Of a DNA stretch of 64,000 bases, positions 46,320-57,500 are shown one piece after another (position 1 is the stretch's first letter; every line of letters begins with the position of its first letter). The stretch covers positions 124,001 through 188,000 of the forward strand of contig NZ_JANIDV010000003.1 in NCBI RefSeq assembly GCF_026385505.1, read 5' to 3'. Source of the DNA: Bombella dulcis (GTDB lineage Bacteria; Pseudomonadota; Alphaproteobacteria; Acetobacterales; Acetobacteraceae). Below the pieces are notes generated by a model, which did no database searches, was not told where the DNA came from, and was given only the letters and a program-made list of their open reading frames with translations. The position numbers were made by a program, and so were the translations under genes.

Positions 46320-46458
46320 CATGTCTGGCCTTGGGGGAGGTGAGAGAGCTACTTCGTATGATTATTTTATCCAGTGGGGATAAGTTTGTTTGGAACAGAT
46401 GGATAAATTCCATTTGTTTGGATTGAATGGATGGTGAGAGCTTAAATCCGTTCTTCGT

Positions 46459-47076
46459 CTATAGCAGATGGCTGATGGTCCTGTGCAGCAGGAAGCGGCC
46501 TGCGGCCATGGAGGTGGCAGCGGACATGACCAGCCACAAGAGAGTCATGAGGACGGTCCGCTGGCGGCTGCCTTTCAGGGACAGGACGACCGTTCCTTCT
46601 TCATGATCCCAGAACGTCGTGCCGGTCCGCCTGTAGCGTATGTAGTGGAAAATTTCGGCCACGGGGGGCAGGAGATAGATGCCTCCCATGAAACAGCCGA
46701 CATAGATGAGATAGTTGCGATGGAGGCAGGTGGGGAGGTCGAGCGTCCGGCCATCCTCACGGAAGGGCTTGATGCCGAGAAGATGTTTGCCAAGCGTGTT
46801 GCTGAAGCGGGCGCAGATGAGGGCATCCAGCAGCATGGAGAGGGGGAAGACGAAAAAGAGATCAATGCCTGTATTGATGAGAAGGCCCGGTGTCACGCCG
46901 TAGGTCGGGCCGTTCAGGGCGGCCAAGCGGGGGAACAGGCGTTCCAGGGCGTGGAAGAGGTTGTAAATGGGCAGGGAGAGAAGAAAGCTGTACAGGACCA
47001 GATCAATATTGCGGGCCACCATGCGGGTCCAGAGACCTGCCTTGTGCGGGGGCGGAGAAGGAGGGTGATCCGTCAT
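46459..47076 (-). CDS. RDD family membrane protein
   Basis: The 205-residue protein shows the RDD layout: an Arg-containing start (RMVARNIDLVLYSFLLSLPIYNLF), a second TM and a charged loop with TLGKHLLGIKPFREDGRTLDL, and TM segments near residues 80, 140 and 185. RDD proteins have been linked to Na+/H+ exchange in some species, but most are uncharacterised. It is divergent from the DsbD-like gene with a 160-bp intergenic region. Confidence 0.8.
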   Translation of the reverse strand: MTDHPPSPPPHKAGLWTRMVARNIDLVLYSFLLSLPIYNLFHALERLFPRLAALNGPTYGVTPGLLINTGIDLFFVFPLSMLLDALICARFSNTLGKHLLGIKPFREDGRTLDLPTCLHRNYLIYVGCFMGGIYLLPPVAEIFHYIRYRRTGTTFWDHEEGTVVLSLKGSRQRTVLMTLLWLVMSAATSMAAGRFLLHRTISHLL

Positions 47077-47237
47077 CAGGAGTGCCTTGGAGCTGGTGTG
47101 AAGAACAGGGGCGTCATTCCGGAGGGCGATTATGACGTCAGGACGTGTCCGTGGCCAGTCTTATGGGAATGTGGATGATGGGGTATGGTGTGCCCGCAGT
47201 GACATGGGGTTCAGCAGGAATGGGCATGGGAGGTCTG

Positions 47238-49460
47238 ATGAGACGGTGTACTGGTGTGATGGTGGGAGCTGTTCTTTCCGCAATGGTCGGGGGGACGGCC
47301 GTGATGTCGTCTCCGGTTCAGGCGGCGGAGAGTGCGCCTGTCGAGACCAGCCATACACGGGCCACGCTCGTCAGCACCGTGGATGCTGTCGGGGAGGGGC
47401 AGAAGACCCTGCGTGTCGGGCTGAGGCTTCAGCTGAAGCCCGGCTGGCATACATACTGGCAGAATCCCGGTGATGCGGGAGAGGCTCCCCATGTGCATGT
47501 CACGCTGGGTGGTGTCCGGACGGGCGAAGCGGAGCAGGTGGAATGGCCCGTTCCGGAGCGTGTGTCGGAAGGCGGGCTGATGGCCTATGCCTATCAGGGA
47601 GATGTGCTGCTGCCCGTGCGGGTCTCCATGCAGGGGCAGGGAACTGGGGATGTGACGGTTACGGTCAGGGCGGACTGGCTGGTCTGTGCTGATGTCTGTG
47701 TGCCTGAAAAGGGTGAGTTTGCCCTGACAGTGCCCGCAGGGTCTCACGCTTCCGCCCCGGAGGCGACGGAGGCAGTCCTGTTCCGTCGTGCCGATGCCGC
47801 GATGCCACAGCCGTCCCCTTTCACGGCGGAGATCAGTTCCGGGGGTGTGCTGTCACTGCGGGGAGCCGGACTTTCATCCGACACGGTCCGGCAGGCCTGG
47901 TTTCTGCCGCAGGAAGGGAGTGTGATTGCCCAGAACGTGCCGCAGGCACTGTCCGTGAATGCAGGGCAGATGACCCTCCAGCTGAAGCCGGATTCCTATG
48001 CTCACCCGCCCTTCTGGCAGAAGCCTCTGGCTGGTGTTGTTGTGCTGGTGGATGGAGCGGGCAGTCAGTCCGCCCTGCAGATCACGGCTGCACCGGTTTC
48101 CGGCGGAGGGCAGCCGGTCCAGTCCGTTCCGGACATGAAACAGGAAACAGCGCAGGGGCTGTGGGGCAATCTGCTTTCGGCCTTTCTGGGGGGTGTCATC
48201 CTCAATCTCATGCCCTGCGTCTTTCCGGTTCTGGCGATGAAGCTCCTGTCCTTTGCCCATATGGGCGGGGCGGGATGGCGCACGCGGTGGCGGAGTGCCG
48301 CTTTGTACAGTGCAGGCATCATGGGCTGTTTCGTCATTCTTGGAGCCGTGATGATGGCCCTGCGTTATGGCGGGGCAGCCGTGGGGTGGGGATTCCAGTT
48401 CCAGTCTTCCGCCTTTGTGGTGGGGGTTGGCTGGCTGCTTTTTATCATGGCTCTCAATCTTCTGGGTGTGTTCCAGATTACGGGAGGGCGTCTGGTGGGA
48501 CGGGCCGGGCAGATGGCTGCAGGACATGGTCCGGCCAGTGACCTGCTGGCAGGCCTGCTGGCGGTGATCGTGGCCACGCCCTGCACGGCCCCATTTATGG
48601 GGGTGGCCATTGCGGCGGCTCTGGGCGGGCCTGTCTGGGCCGGACTGCTGGTGTTTCTGGTCATGGGGCTGGGGCTGGCGGCTCCCTACTGTGTGCTGGC
48701 TCTTGTGCCGGGTCTGGCGCAGCGTCTGCCCCGTCCAGGCGCCTGGATGGAACGTCTGAAACAGCTTCTGGCGTTTCCCCTGCTGGCCAGCTGTGTGTGG
48801 CTGCTTTGGGTTGCGGTGCTGCAGCGTGGTGGCGATGCTGTCCTGCTGATGGCTGGAGGGGCCGTCCTTCTGGGCTTTGCGGGCTGGCTGTACGGGCTTG
48901 CCCAGCAGCGTGCCATGCTGGGTGAAGTATCCCGGATGGTCATGATCTGTCGGCTTCTGGCCGTGCTGTGTGTTCTGGCCTGTCTCGTCGGGCTGGGGCA
49001 GGCCGTGAGGACCGGGGATGGAGCTGCCCCATCTTCTGGCAGGGTGGTACGGGCCGACCCTCTGGTGGAACCCTTTTCCGGGGAGAGGCTGGCCGCCCTG
49101 CGGGCGGCGGGTCGCCCTGTCTTTGTGGACATGACAGCGTCATGGTGCGTGACCTGCATGGTCAATGAACATGTGGCACTGGATGTTCCGTCCGTCCGGG
49201 AGGCCTTCCGTCAGCATGGGGTGGTCATATTGCGGGGGGACTGGACCCGGCGGGATGAGCGGATCACCGCCTTCCTGAGAACACATGGTCGTGATGGCGT
49301 GCCCTTTTATCTTTATTATCCGCCGCAGGGGAAGGAGCAGATATTGCCGCAGGTATTAACGGCTGGTTGCATATTGGGGCTTTTTAATAGGCGATCGACA
49401 GGCAAGGAATTTTATAATTATTATGATTGGTTAAAATATTATTTGGCAGTGATAAATTAA
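47238..49460 (+). CDS. dsbD: DsbD/ScsB-type thiol:disulfide interchange protein with a replaced C-terminus
   Basis: About 740 residues: signal peptide (cleavage near PVQAAE), a periplasmic N-terminal domain with GWHTYWQNPGDAG and VCADVCVPEKGEF, and an eight-helix DsbD core with the cysteine motifs LMPCVFPVLAMK and ATPCTAPFMG. A C-terminal thioredoxin-like domain has W-C637-V-T-C640. It passes electrons from cytoplasmic thioredoxin to periplasmic substrates. ATG 47238 follows GGGAGG. The family end (VLTAGCILGLF) is followed by 24 foreign-looking residues rich in Tyr, Asn and Lys (717-740) encoded by AT-rich DNA. This indicates that the original 3' end was replaced at the island junction. Confidence 0.9.
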   Translation: MRRCTGVMVGAVLSAMVGGTAVMSSPVQAAESAPVETSHTRATLVSTVDAVGEGQKTLRVGLRLQLKPGWHTYWQNPGDAGEAPHVHVTLGGVRTGEAEQVEWPVPERVSEGGLMAYAYQGDVLLPVRVSMQGQGTGDVTVTVRADWLVCADVCVPEKGEFALTVPAGSHASAPEATEAVLFRRADAAMPQPSPFTAEISSGGVLSLRGAGLSSDTVRQAWFLPQEGSVIAQNVPQALSVNAGQMTLQLKPDSYAHPPFWQKPLAGVVVLVDGAGSQSALQITAAPVSGGGQPVQSVPDMKQETAQGLWGNLLSAFLGGVILNLMPCVFPVLAMKLLSFAHMGGAGWRTRWRSAALYSAGIMGCFVILGAVMMALRYGGAAVGWGFQFQSSAFVVGVGWLLFIMALNLLGVFQITGGRLVGRAGQMAAGHGPASDLLAGLLAVIVATPCTAPFMGVAIAAALGGPVWAGLLVFLVMGLGLAAPYCVLALVPGLAQRLPRPGAWMERLKQLLAFPLLASCVWLLWVAVLQRGGDAVLLMAGGAVLLGFAGWLYGLAQQRAMLGEVSRMVMICRLLAVLCVLACLVGLGQAVRTGDGAAPSSGRVVRADPLVEPFSGERLAALRAAGRPVFVDMTASWCVTCMVNEHVALDVPSVREAFRQHGVVILRGDWTRRDERITAFLRTHGRDGVPFYLYYPPQGKEQILPQVLTAGCILGLFNRRSTGKEFYNYYDWLKYYLAVIN

Positions 49461-49958
49461 AAAAATTTCTCTTATTAGTGACATACACAAATAAATAATA
49501 TTTAAAATGATGTCTTAAGTTTTGAAATTATAAAATATATTGATATTAGATCATAATTAACATCAATATTTTAAATTTTTTTAATGTTAAGTTTGCGGTA
49601 AAGATTCTGAAGAATATTATGGCACATGCTTGTATATCTGATTAATTTTTAAATATAAATCACTATTATTATAATAATGATACTATGTTTATTTATCAAT
49701 AGTGGGATCTCTGATGAAATAAGATGGCAAGGGTTGCCGATATATGATTTCAAGGTGTATTTTATGAAAAATTTCTCCAAACTAAATTGTAGTGATGGAG
49801 TATAAGAAAACTGCTGATGGAAGGAAGGTGATAGCCTTTTGGGTATGGCTTTCATCATCGTCACTGGAGCAGTGGCTAGATATCTTTGATTGTGGAAATA
49901 TGATAGTGGATGACTTGCTCTGGTTGGTGGCGTGTTAACGGTGGGGAGAGGTGCGGAC
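49461..49958. promoter_or_regulatory. Very AT-rich leader of the island
   Basis: About 500 bp without a gene of credible length, dominated by A and T up to about 49780. It separates dsbD from the first island gene and is the only large non-coding stretch of the island, so it probably contains its promoter. Such DNA is typical of xenogeneically silenced loci. There is no terminator hairpin right after dsbD and no DnaA-box cluster that would suggest an origin. Confidence 0.5.
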
Positions 49959-51470
49959 GTGTTGGATCGGTTTGTCGCATATAATGCGCGGAGTTCTGGG
50001 AACGATATTGCTTTTAGTAGTTTGTCACAAGATCGGTCCTATGCGCTCTTGGAAGCTACCATCAGCCGTTTAGCTCGTGCGTTGGAGGGGTTAAGGGGTC
50101 TCGATTTAAAAAGGGTGGCCGTACATTGTTCCGATGTATGGAGGCATTGGGCACTGACCTTAGCGTTGGGGAGACTCGGTCTCGCTTCGGCTTCCTTATC
50201 CAATGGTGAAGTTTCGGATGAGGAGTTGGCGGCACTTCGGCCGGATTTGATTGTCACAGATAACACGGGGGTGCTGCCGCCTGTAGAAGGAAGGTTGATT
50301 CTAGCAGAAGAGTGGTTTGAAAGGATATTGTTCGGAGTAGAAGAAGATGACTGCTCTAACTATTATCCACCTGTCTCCGTAGAAAAGTCCGCTCCGTGCC
50401 GTATAGCTTTGGCGACTGGAACGGGTAGAGATATGCAGTTGTTAGAGTTGACTTTTGGAGAAGTAGAAAGACAGCTGCATCGATTCATGTATCATGATAT
50501 GGTAGAGTTTTTTTCTCGTAATTCTCAAAATAAAGATTGCTTATTAAGTAAGCCACAGTTGTTGTGCTCGATAGGGCCGCAGTCTTTAAGTGGTTTTCTT
50601 ATGGTTGGGGCAGCACTTAGTGGTGGTAGCACATTGCGGAGTAGTGATTCTAGGAGCATTGGAGGAGAAGTGATGCGTTCTTCCTCTTCCTTGATGATAG
50701 TGATGACGCCTGTTCATCTTGAACAGCTTTTACGGATTTTGCCTCCGGGAATGCAGCCTATGGGGCATGTGTATCTGAGTGTTGTGGGAGGTAAGCTTAC
50801 AGAGATAATCTTAGAACAAACAAGGATGCGATTTACACCGTATGTTCAGGTTATTTATGGAACGGATGAGACTGGTCCGGTAGCATCGATTAGAGCAGAG
50901 CAACGTCAAAGTGAGGATAATGTAGGGCCTCTGCTGCCGTGGGCAGAAGTTGAGGTTGTAGATGATGAGGGGCGTAATTTGTTACCAAACGAAATAGGCG
51001 AGATTCGTATTCGAGGGGGAGTAACCAATGGTTATTTAGAAAATGGTTCGACTGTTGCTCAGCGTTTTCGGGGGGGATGGTTTTATCCGGGAGATCGAGG
51101 ATTTTTGTCGCCCGAGGGGATGCTTCATCTTCGAGGACGGGTGGATACTCTTGTTAATGCCGGTGGGGCTAAGTTTGACTTGGAGGTAATGGAAAATATC
51201 TTGCGCTCAGAGCCTAGAATTACAGACGTTGGCGTCTTTACGATGGAGGATAAACAGGGGGTTGAGCGTTTTTATGCAGCTATTGTATCGCATGAGACTT
51301 TTGATGATGAGGCCTTATCGACTCGTTTGCGTCGACGGTATGCGGCTTTGCCACCTGTTATTATGATATGGGTGCAAGAAATTCCCCGAACGCTGGAAGG
51401 GCATGTGGATAGGACAAATTTAAGAGTCACTTTGAGAAATTATATTCGGTACGAGCTAAAGATCGAGTAA
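49959..51470 (+). CDS. ANL superfamily (acyl-CoA synthetase-like) protein with degenerate catalytic motifs
   Basis: About 503 residues. The overall ANL order is present: an N-terminal YALLEATISRLARALEGL region, the acceptor-side YGTDETGPVAS, the hinge region YPGDRG and RVDTLVNAGGAKFDLEVME, and a small C-terminal domain. The P-loop is degenerate (ALATGTGRDMQ in place of the T-S-G-T-T-G-x-P-K pattern). The catalytic lysine near the end is histidine (H482, in TLEGHVDRTN). It may be an inactive acyl-AMP ligase homologue, a carrier-protein-binding partner, or use another mechanism. The GTG at 49959 has GGGGAGAGG 7 bp upstream; GTG 49932 would add nine residues. Confidence 0.75.
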   Translation: MLDRFVAYNARSSGNDIAFSSLSQDRSYALLEATISRLARALEGLRGLDLKRVAVHCSDVWRHWALTLALGRLGLASASLSNGEVSDEELAALRPDLIVTDNTGVLPPVEGRLILAEEWFERILFGVEEDDCSNYYPPVSVEKSAPCRIALATGTGRDMQLLELTFGEVERQLHRFMYHDMVEFFSRNSQNKDCLLSKPQLLCSIGPQSLSGFLMVGAALSGGSTLRSSDSRSIGGEVMRSSSSLMIVMTPVHLEQLLRILPPGMQPMGHVYLSVVGGKLTEIILEQTRMRFTPYVQVIYGTDETGPVASIRAEQRQSEDNVGPLLPWAEVEVVDDEGRNLLPNEIGEIRIRGGVTNGYLENGSTVAQRFRGGWFYPGDRGFLSPEGMLHLRGRVDTLVNAGGAKFDLEVMENILRSEPRITDVGVFTMEDKQGVERFYAAIVSHETFDDEALSTRLRRRYAALPPVIMIWVQEIPRTLEGHVDRTNLRVTLRNYIRYELKIE

Positions 51471-51540
51471 GTGCTTTGAGGAACTCTTGTATGGTGGATA
51501 TGATGTTCGGGGTATTCGGACGTAGGATATTAGAGCTGTA

Positions 51541-54500
51541 ATGAATCAGATGTATAAACCAGATGAGATTGCTATCATTGGTATTGGATGTGTTTTACCA
51601 GCTGGATTGAAGGACGGTGAGGCATTTTGGCGGTTTCTTTTGAATCGTCAAGATGGTTGTGTGGATGTGCCAGCGGATCGTTGGGGAAGACGGAGGTTTT
51701 ATGATCCTGTCGAACGAACACCCGGCAAGACAACCATGCAATACGGTCACTTCATGAATGTAGAAGACTGTCGGTTTGAGCCATTATTTTTTGGTATCTC
51801 TCCGAGAGAAGGGTTGTTAATGGAGACGCAACAGCGTCTTTTGCTTAATGTATCATGGCACGCCATGGAGAATGCTGGTGTGACGGCTGGTGTGCTAATG
51901 AATACGCGCACGGGCGTTTTTATAGGTAGTTTCACACAGGACCAGCTTGTCCAGTGTGGTAGTCCTTTCATGCAGTCGCAAATTCGGGATCAATTTGCAG
52001 CAGTTGCGACTGGGATGACCATGTATGCAGCCCGCATTGCCCATGTGTTTGGGTTGAGAGGGCCGGCTATTGCCATGGATACTGCCTGTTCATCTTCTTT
52101 GGTGGCCGTACATCAAGCTTGCAATAGCTTACGTCTCGGGGAATGTGATATAGCTTTGGCTGGTGGTGTAAATTATATCTTTTCTCCGCAGACGGCCATG
52201 CTCATGACGAAGGGGCACTTCCTTGCCAAGGATGGCCGGTCCAAGTCTTTTGCAGCGGATGCTGATGGTTATGGGCGTGGTGAGGGCTGTGTAATCTTCA
52301 TGCTCAAGCGCCTGAAAGACGCGATGCGGGATGGTGATGACATTCGTGGTGTTATCTGCAACTCCGGTGTGAATCAGGATGGTCGCACGCCCGTGCTGAC
52401 CATGCCGGATGCCGGTGCACAGGAAACCCTGATCCGTGACGTGCTGCGCCGGGCCAACGTCAATCCACAGGATGTGGCCTATGTTGAGGCGCATGGAACG
52501 GGGACACCGGTGGGTGACCCGATTGAGGTCAAGGCTATTGCACAGGCCATCGGCCAGTATCAGCCCGAAGGCCAGAAGGTTCTCATCGGATCCGTGAAGG
52601 CCAATCTGGGCCATATGGAAGCCGCAGCGGGTGGCGTGGCCGTTCTGAAGGCGATGCTGTGTCTTGAGCATGGCCAGGTTCCCGGACAGGCCAACCTGAA
52701 AGACCTGAATCCGGCCATTCCGTTTGACGAATATCGCGTGCAGGTGGCTCAGGGTGAGGCAACGGCTCTGCCGGAACGTGACAGGCTCTATGCGGTCGTC
52801 AATTCCTTCGGTTATGGCGGGACCAATGCCGTGGCCCTGCTGCGCCGCCCGACCGAGGCGGAGCGGAATTCCGCACAGCGCAAGGCGGTCCGGCGGCATA
52901 AGGTGAAGGGTGTCCGGCCCGCCGGGTTCATGAAGCGGGTGCCGCTGCTGCTCAGTGCCTTCTCGGAGGCTTCTCTGGGGCATATGGCCGGGGCTTATGC
53001 CCGCCTGCTGGATGATGGACAGGCAGAGCGCAGCGTGTGGGAGGCCCTCTGCTTCTCCGCCGTGCAGTACAGGACACGGTTCCGCCAGCGGGCGGTCATT
53101 CTCCCGGAACAGGGTGAGGATGAGGTCGCACAGGCTCATGCGGCCCTGCACGCTCTGGCCGAGGGCAAGACACACTCGGCCCTGTTCACGGGCAAGGCCG
53201 TCGTGGATGAGACCGTGAAGCCGGTCTTCCTCTTTTCCGGCATGGGGCCACAATGGTGGGGAATGGGCCGTTACCTTCTGCGGAAGGGGCCGACGGAAGT
53301 GCGTGCGCTGGCGCAGCGTTGTGATGCACTGTTCATGAAGCTGGCTGGCTGGTCCCTGCGGGAAGAGCTGCTGAAGCCGGAAGCGAAGTCCCGCATGCAG
53401 GAGACGGAAGTCGCCCAGCCTGCCATTTTCCTCGTGCAGATCTGTTTGGCCGCTTTCTTCACCCGTCATGGCGTGATGCCGGGGGCCATCATCGGCCATA
53501 GTGTGGGTGAGGTGGCAGCGGCCTATGTCAGCGGTGCGCTGGAGCTGGAAGACGCTGTGACGGTCATCTTCCACCGTAGCCGCCTTCAGGCGACACGGGC
53601 CGGGACGGGCACCATGCTGGCTGTTGGCATGAGCCGGAACGTGCTGGAAGGGCGTCTTGAAGCGTTTGATGGCCAGCTGAGCATTGCCGCCATTAACAGC
53701 AGTGAATCCTGCACGGTAGCCGGTCCTCGTGACGCACTGGAAATGCTGGAGGCAGACTGCACGAGAGAGGGTGTCTTCGCCCGCTTCTTGAAGGTGGACG
53801 TGCCATATCACAGCCCGGAAATGACGGCGATCGAAGCAGACATGCTGTCTTCTCTGGCAGGCATCACGCCGAAGGCACCGACCGTTCCGCTCTATTCCAC
53901 GGTTACGGGTAAGCTGTGGGAAGAAAACGGGCAGCATGACGCCGCCTACTGGTACGCCAATGCCCGTGAGCCGGTCCTGTTCCATGATGCCATGCGGGCC
54001 ATGCTGAAGGATGGCCATGCCGTCTTTCTGGAGCTTGCGGTCCATCCTGTTCTGGGCACGTCCGTGACGGGTTGTGCTGTTGAAGAGCGCTATGAAGTCG
54101 CTGTTATTCCGACGCTGCGCCGCAGACAGGATGATGCGGAGGGGTTGCTGCGGGCCCTTATTCGTCTGACCCTTAGTGGAGGAGAACCGGATTGGCGTTA
54201 TGTTCTGTATCCGAAACGGAGGGCATTGCCATTTTATTGTTGGGAGGTAGAGAAGGGCGCTTTGCTGGAAACGGAAGCCTCCCGTCGTGACCGTCTTGAT
54301 GAGCAGGTCCATCCTGTTCTGGGGACGCCAAGCCTTCTGGAAAGCCGGGCATGGCGTGCGGATATCGGCGTGTCCTCGATGGAATGGCTGATGGACCATA
54401 AGGTGCATGGCATGGCCCTGTTCCCGGCGGCGGCTTATATCGAGGCCGCCCTGGCCACCCATGCCCAGCTGGAGGCCAAGGCTCCGGCCGTGATCGAGGA

Positions 54501-57500
54501 AATCACGATCAACACGCCGCTGGTCGTGCAGGAGGGGCAGGTGCCGGTGGTCATGTGGCGTTTCGACACGACCACACGCCGTCTCGTGTTCGACAGCGAA
54601 ACCGTAGCATGGAACGGGGACTGGCAGACTCACGGTCAGGCCACGGTCCTTCAGGCTGCACCGTGGTGTGCAGCATCGGAGAAGAACCGGAATTTTGACT
54701 TCGCAGCCCTGTGTGAGGGGACGACCCGTTTTGACGGGGCTGAAGTCTATCAGGCCTTTGCGGCGATGGGGCTGGATTATGGTCCGGCGTTCCAGACCCT
54801 GCGCAGCTTGCATCGTGGTGATGGCTACTCCGTGGCTGAAGTGGCTCTCGGGGAAAAGCAGGCTGCCTCGCTGGAGGACTATCATCTGCATCCGGCCCTT
54901 CTGGATGGGGCCATGCATGCGCTCATTGGGGCTTTTCCGTTCGAGGAGCAGAAGGATGTGTATGTTCCGGCCTCCATCGAGCGCATCAGCTATCTGGGGC
55001 AGAAGGTGTCCCGGGCCTACGTGAAGGCCATGCCGACCCTGCGGACACATCGCAAGATCGTGGCGGACCTGCGGCTCTACACGCCGGAAGGTGAGCTGCT
55101 CTGTGAAATTCTGGGCCTGTGCTGCCGCCGTGTGGCCCGCAGCGGCAATGATGCGTCTTCTGCTGCCCGTCTGGTCTATGCACCGAACTGGGTGAGTGCG
55201 GAACGGCAGGTGCTGCTGAGTGAGCCGCTGGCCATCACTCTGCTTGGCGAGGGTGACGGGCTGGCCGCCCAGGTGGCTGAGATGCTGAAGGACAATGGTG
55301 CTGAGCTGACAGCCAGTGCCCAGCTGAGTGGTGCTGAGCTGGCCGATACGCTGGATCAGGAACCCTTCCTGAACAGGCAGCGGGCACTGGTGCTGTTCCC
55401 GCGGGGTGGGGCGGATTATCAGACCTGCCTTGATGACATGGCCGCCTGTGTGGAGCTGCTCCAGCGTGTGCCGATGCGTGGGCGCAAACGGCGTCTGCCT
55501 GTCATCATCGTGACCCGTGGGGCTTATGACACGGCGGGGCAGGCTCAGGCCCTTCAGCGGGCCTATCATGGTCTCTTCCGTGGGGCGGAAGCCGAACGCA
55601 TGGATCTGGCCATCCGGTGCGTTGACGTACCGGATGAAGGTGTCGAGGAGCTGCTGGAGGATCTTGCTGCCGAACTCGTGCTGGAAGACCCGTCAGAAGA
55701 CACGGTCTGGCTGCGTCTGGTAAACGGGCCGTCACCTGCTGAAAAGAAAGCCGTGAAGTCCACGAAAGCGGATGCCGAGAAGGGCGAAGAGGGCGAGGCC
55801 CCGGCTGGTGAGACGGTCGAGCGTCTGGTCCAGCGTCTGGTGTCTCCGCCACTGGAGCCGGAACCCCAGCCTGTCCCGCTTGAAGAGATTATGGGAGGCA
55901 AGGATGATGGCACCATCGGTGTCCGTCTGGAATCCAGCCGTTCCGGTGCGCTGGAGGGCGTGACATGGCAGGCCTTTACCGTGCCGAAGCCGGGGCCGGG
56001 TGAGGTCAAGATTCGGACCCGCATGGCCAGTCTCAACTTCAAGGATGTCCTGAAGGCCATGTCTCTTCTGCCGGAGAGTGTGACGGAAGGCACCTTCAGT
56101 GGCGACGATCTCGGGCTTGAGGGCGTCGTGGAGGTCGAGTCCGTCGGTGAGGGCGTTGATAACATAAAGCCGGGGGATTTGTTCGCCCTCGTCTACCCCG
56201 ATAGCTTCTCCTATCGCCGCATCGTGGGGGTGAAGGAGCTGGCCTATTGCGCCTTGCCGCTCTCTGAAGAGATGCTCCAGTTCCCGCTGGAGCAGATTGC
56301 TGGCGTGCCGTTGGTGTTCGTCACGTCCTATTATACGCTGGTCCACCTGGCCCAGATTCAGGAAGGTGAAAGCGTTCTCATCCATGCCGGTGCTGGTGGT
56401 GTGGGACAGGCAGCCATCCAGATTGCCAAGCTGAGAAAGGCCGTGATTTACAGTACGGCAGGCAACCCGGAGAAACGGGAGTATCTGCGGCAGCAGGGCT
56501 GTGCCGGTGTCTGGGATTCCCGGACGCTGGAGTTTGTCGATGGCATCCGAGAGGCCACGAATGGCCGGGGTGTGGATGTCGTGCTGAACTCCCTGCCGGG
56601 TGAGGCGATGGTTCATAGCCTGAAGCTGGTGGCCCCGATGGGCCGTTTCGTAGAGATCGGCAAGCGTGACATTGTGGAGCATCGAGTACTGGACCTGATG
56701 CCTTTCAATGAAAATCTGGCTTATTTCTCTTTCGACATGGACCGGATGGTACCTCGAGAAAAACTTTATGGTATTATGAGCGGGATTCTAGGTGACGTTA
56801 TGTCCCTAGCTCGACAAAAGAAGTTATCCTTTCCTCAGACACGGGTGTTTCGTGCGGCTGAAGTTACTCAAGCCTTTCGTTACCTTACGTCTTCGCGTCA
56901 TATTGGCAAGGTTGTAATTTCGTATGAGGGTATGGGTGACCTCAAGGCCCGTCCGCTGCCACGGGTCCTGCCGGGATTCAGCCGCGAGGGGGCCTATCTG
57001 GTTACGGGCGGCATGGGTGGCTTCGGTCTCAAGACGGCGGAATACCTGCTGTCCCAAGGGGCAGGCGTGCTACATCTGGTCGGCCGGTCCCTGCCGAAAG
57101 ACCCGGAACGGCAGGAGGCCATTGTCACTCTGAAGAAGCTAGCCGAGAGTGCGGGTGGCAGGGTCGTGACCCATCGTTTGGACGTGACGGACAAGGAGGC
57201 CGTCAAGCAGCTCGTGCAGCAGCTGGCCCGTGATGAGGTGCCGCTGCGTGGTGTGTTCCACGCGGCGGGTGTGGTGGATGACCAGCTCATCAGCAAGATG
57301 GATGCTGCCAATGTGGCTCATGTCATGGCTCCCAAGGTTTTGGGGGCACAGGCACTGGATGAGGCTACACAGGGGCTGGAGCTGGATCATTTTGTCTTGT
57401 ATTCTTCCTTCACGGCGGAAATCGGCAATCTGGGGCAAAGTAGCTACATCGCTGCCAACAGCTATCTGAATGCTCTGGCAGAGAACCGGCAGCAGCAGGG

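Noticed and set aside
49461..49958. Replication origin or integration site in the AT-rich region
   Set aside because: No cluster of DnaA boxes, no tRNA and no direct repeats were found; AT richness alone is better explained as island leader DNA.
52129..55569. A 1146-codon open frame on the minus strand opposite the PKS gene
   Set aside because: It lies opposite a well-supported PKS with all catalytic residues; long antisense frames are common in GC-rich genes with this codon pattern, and the translation shows no family signature.
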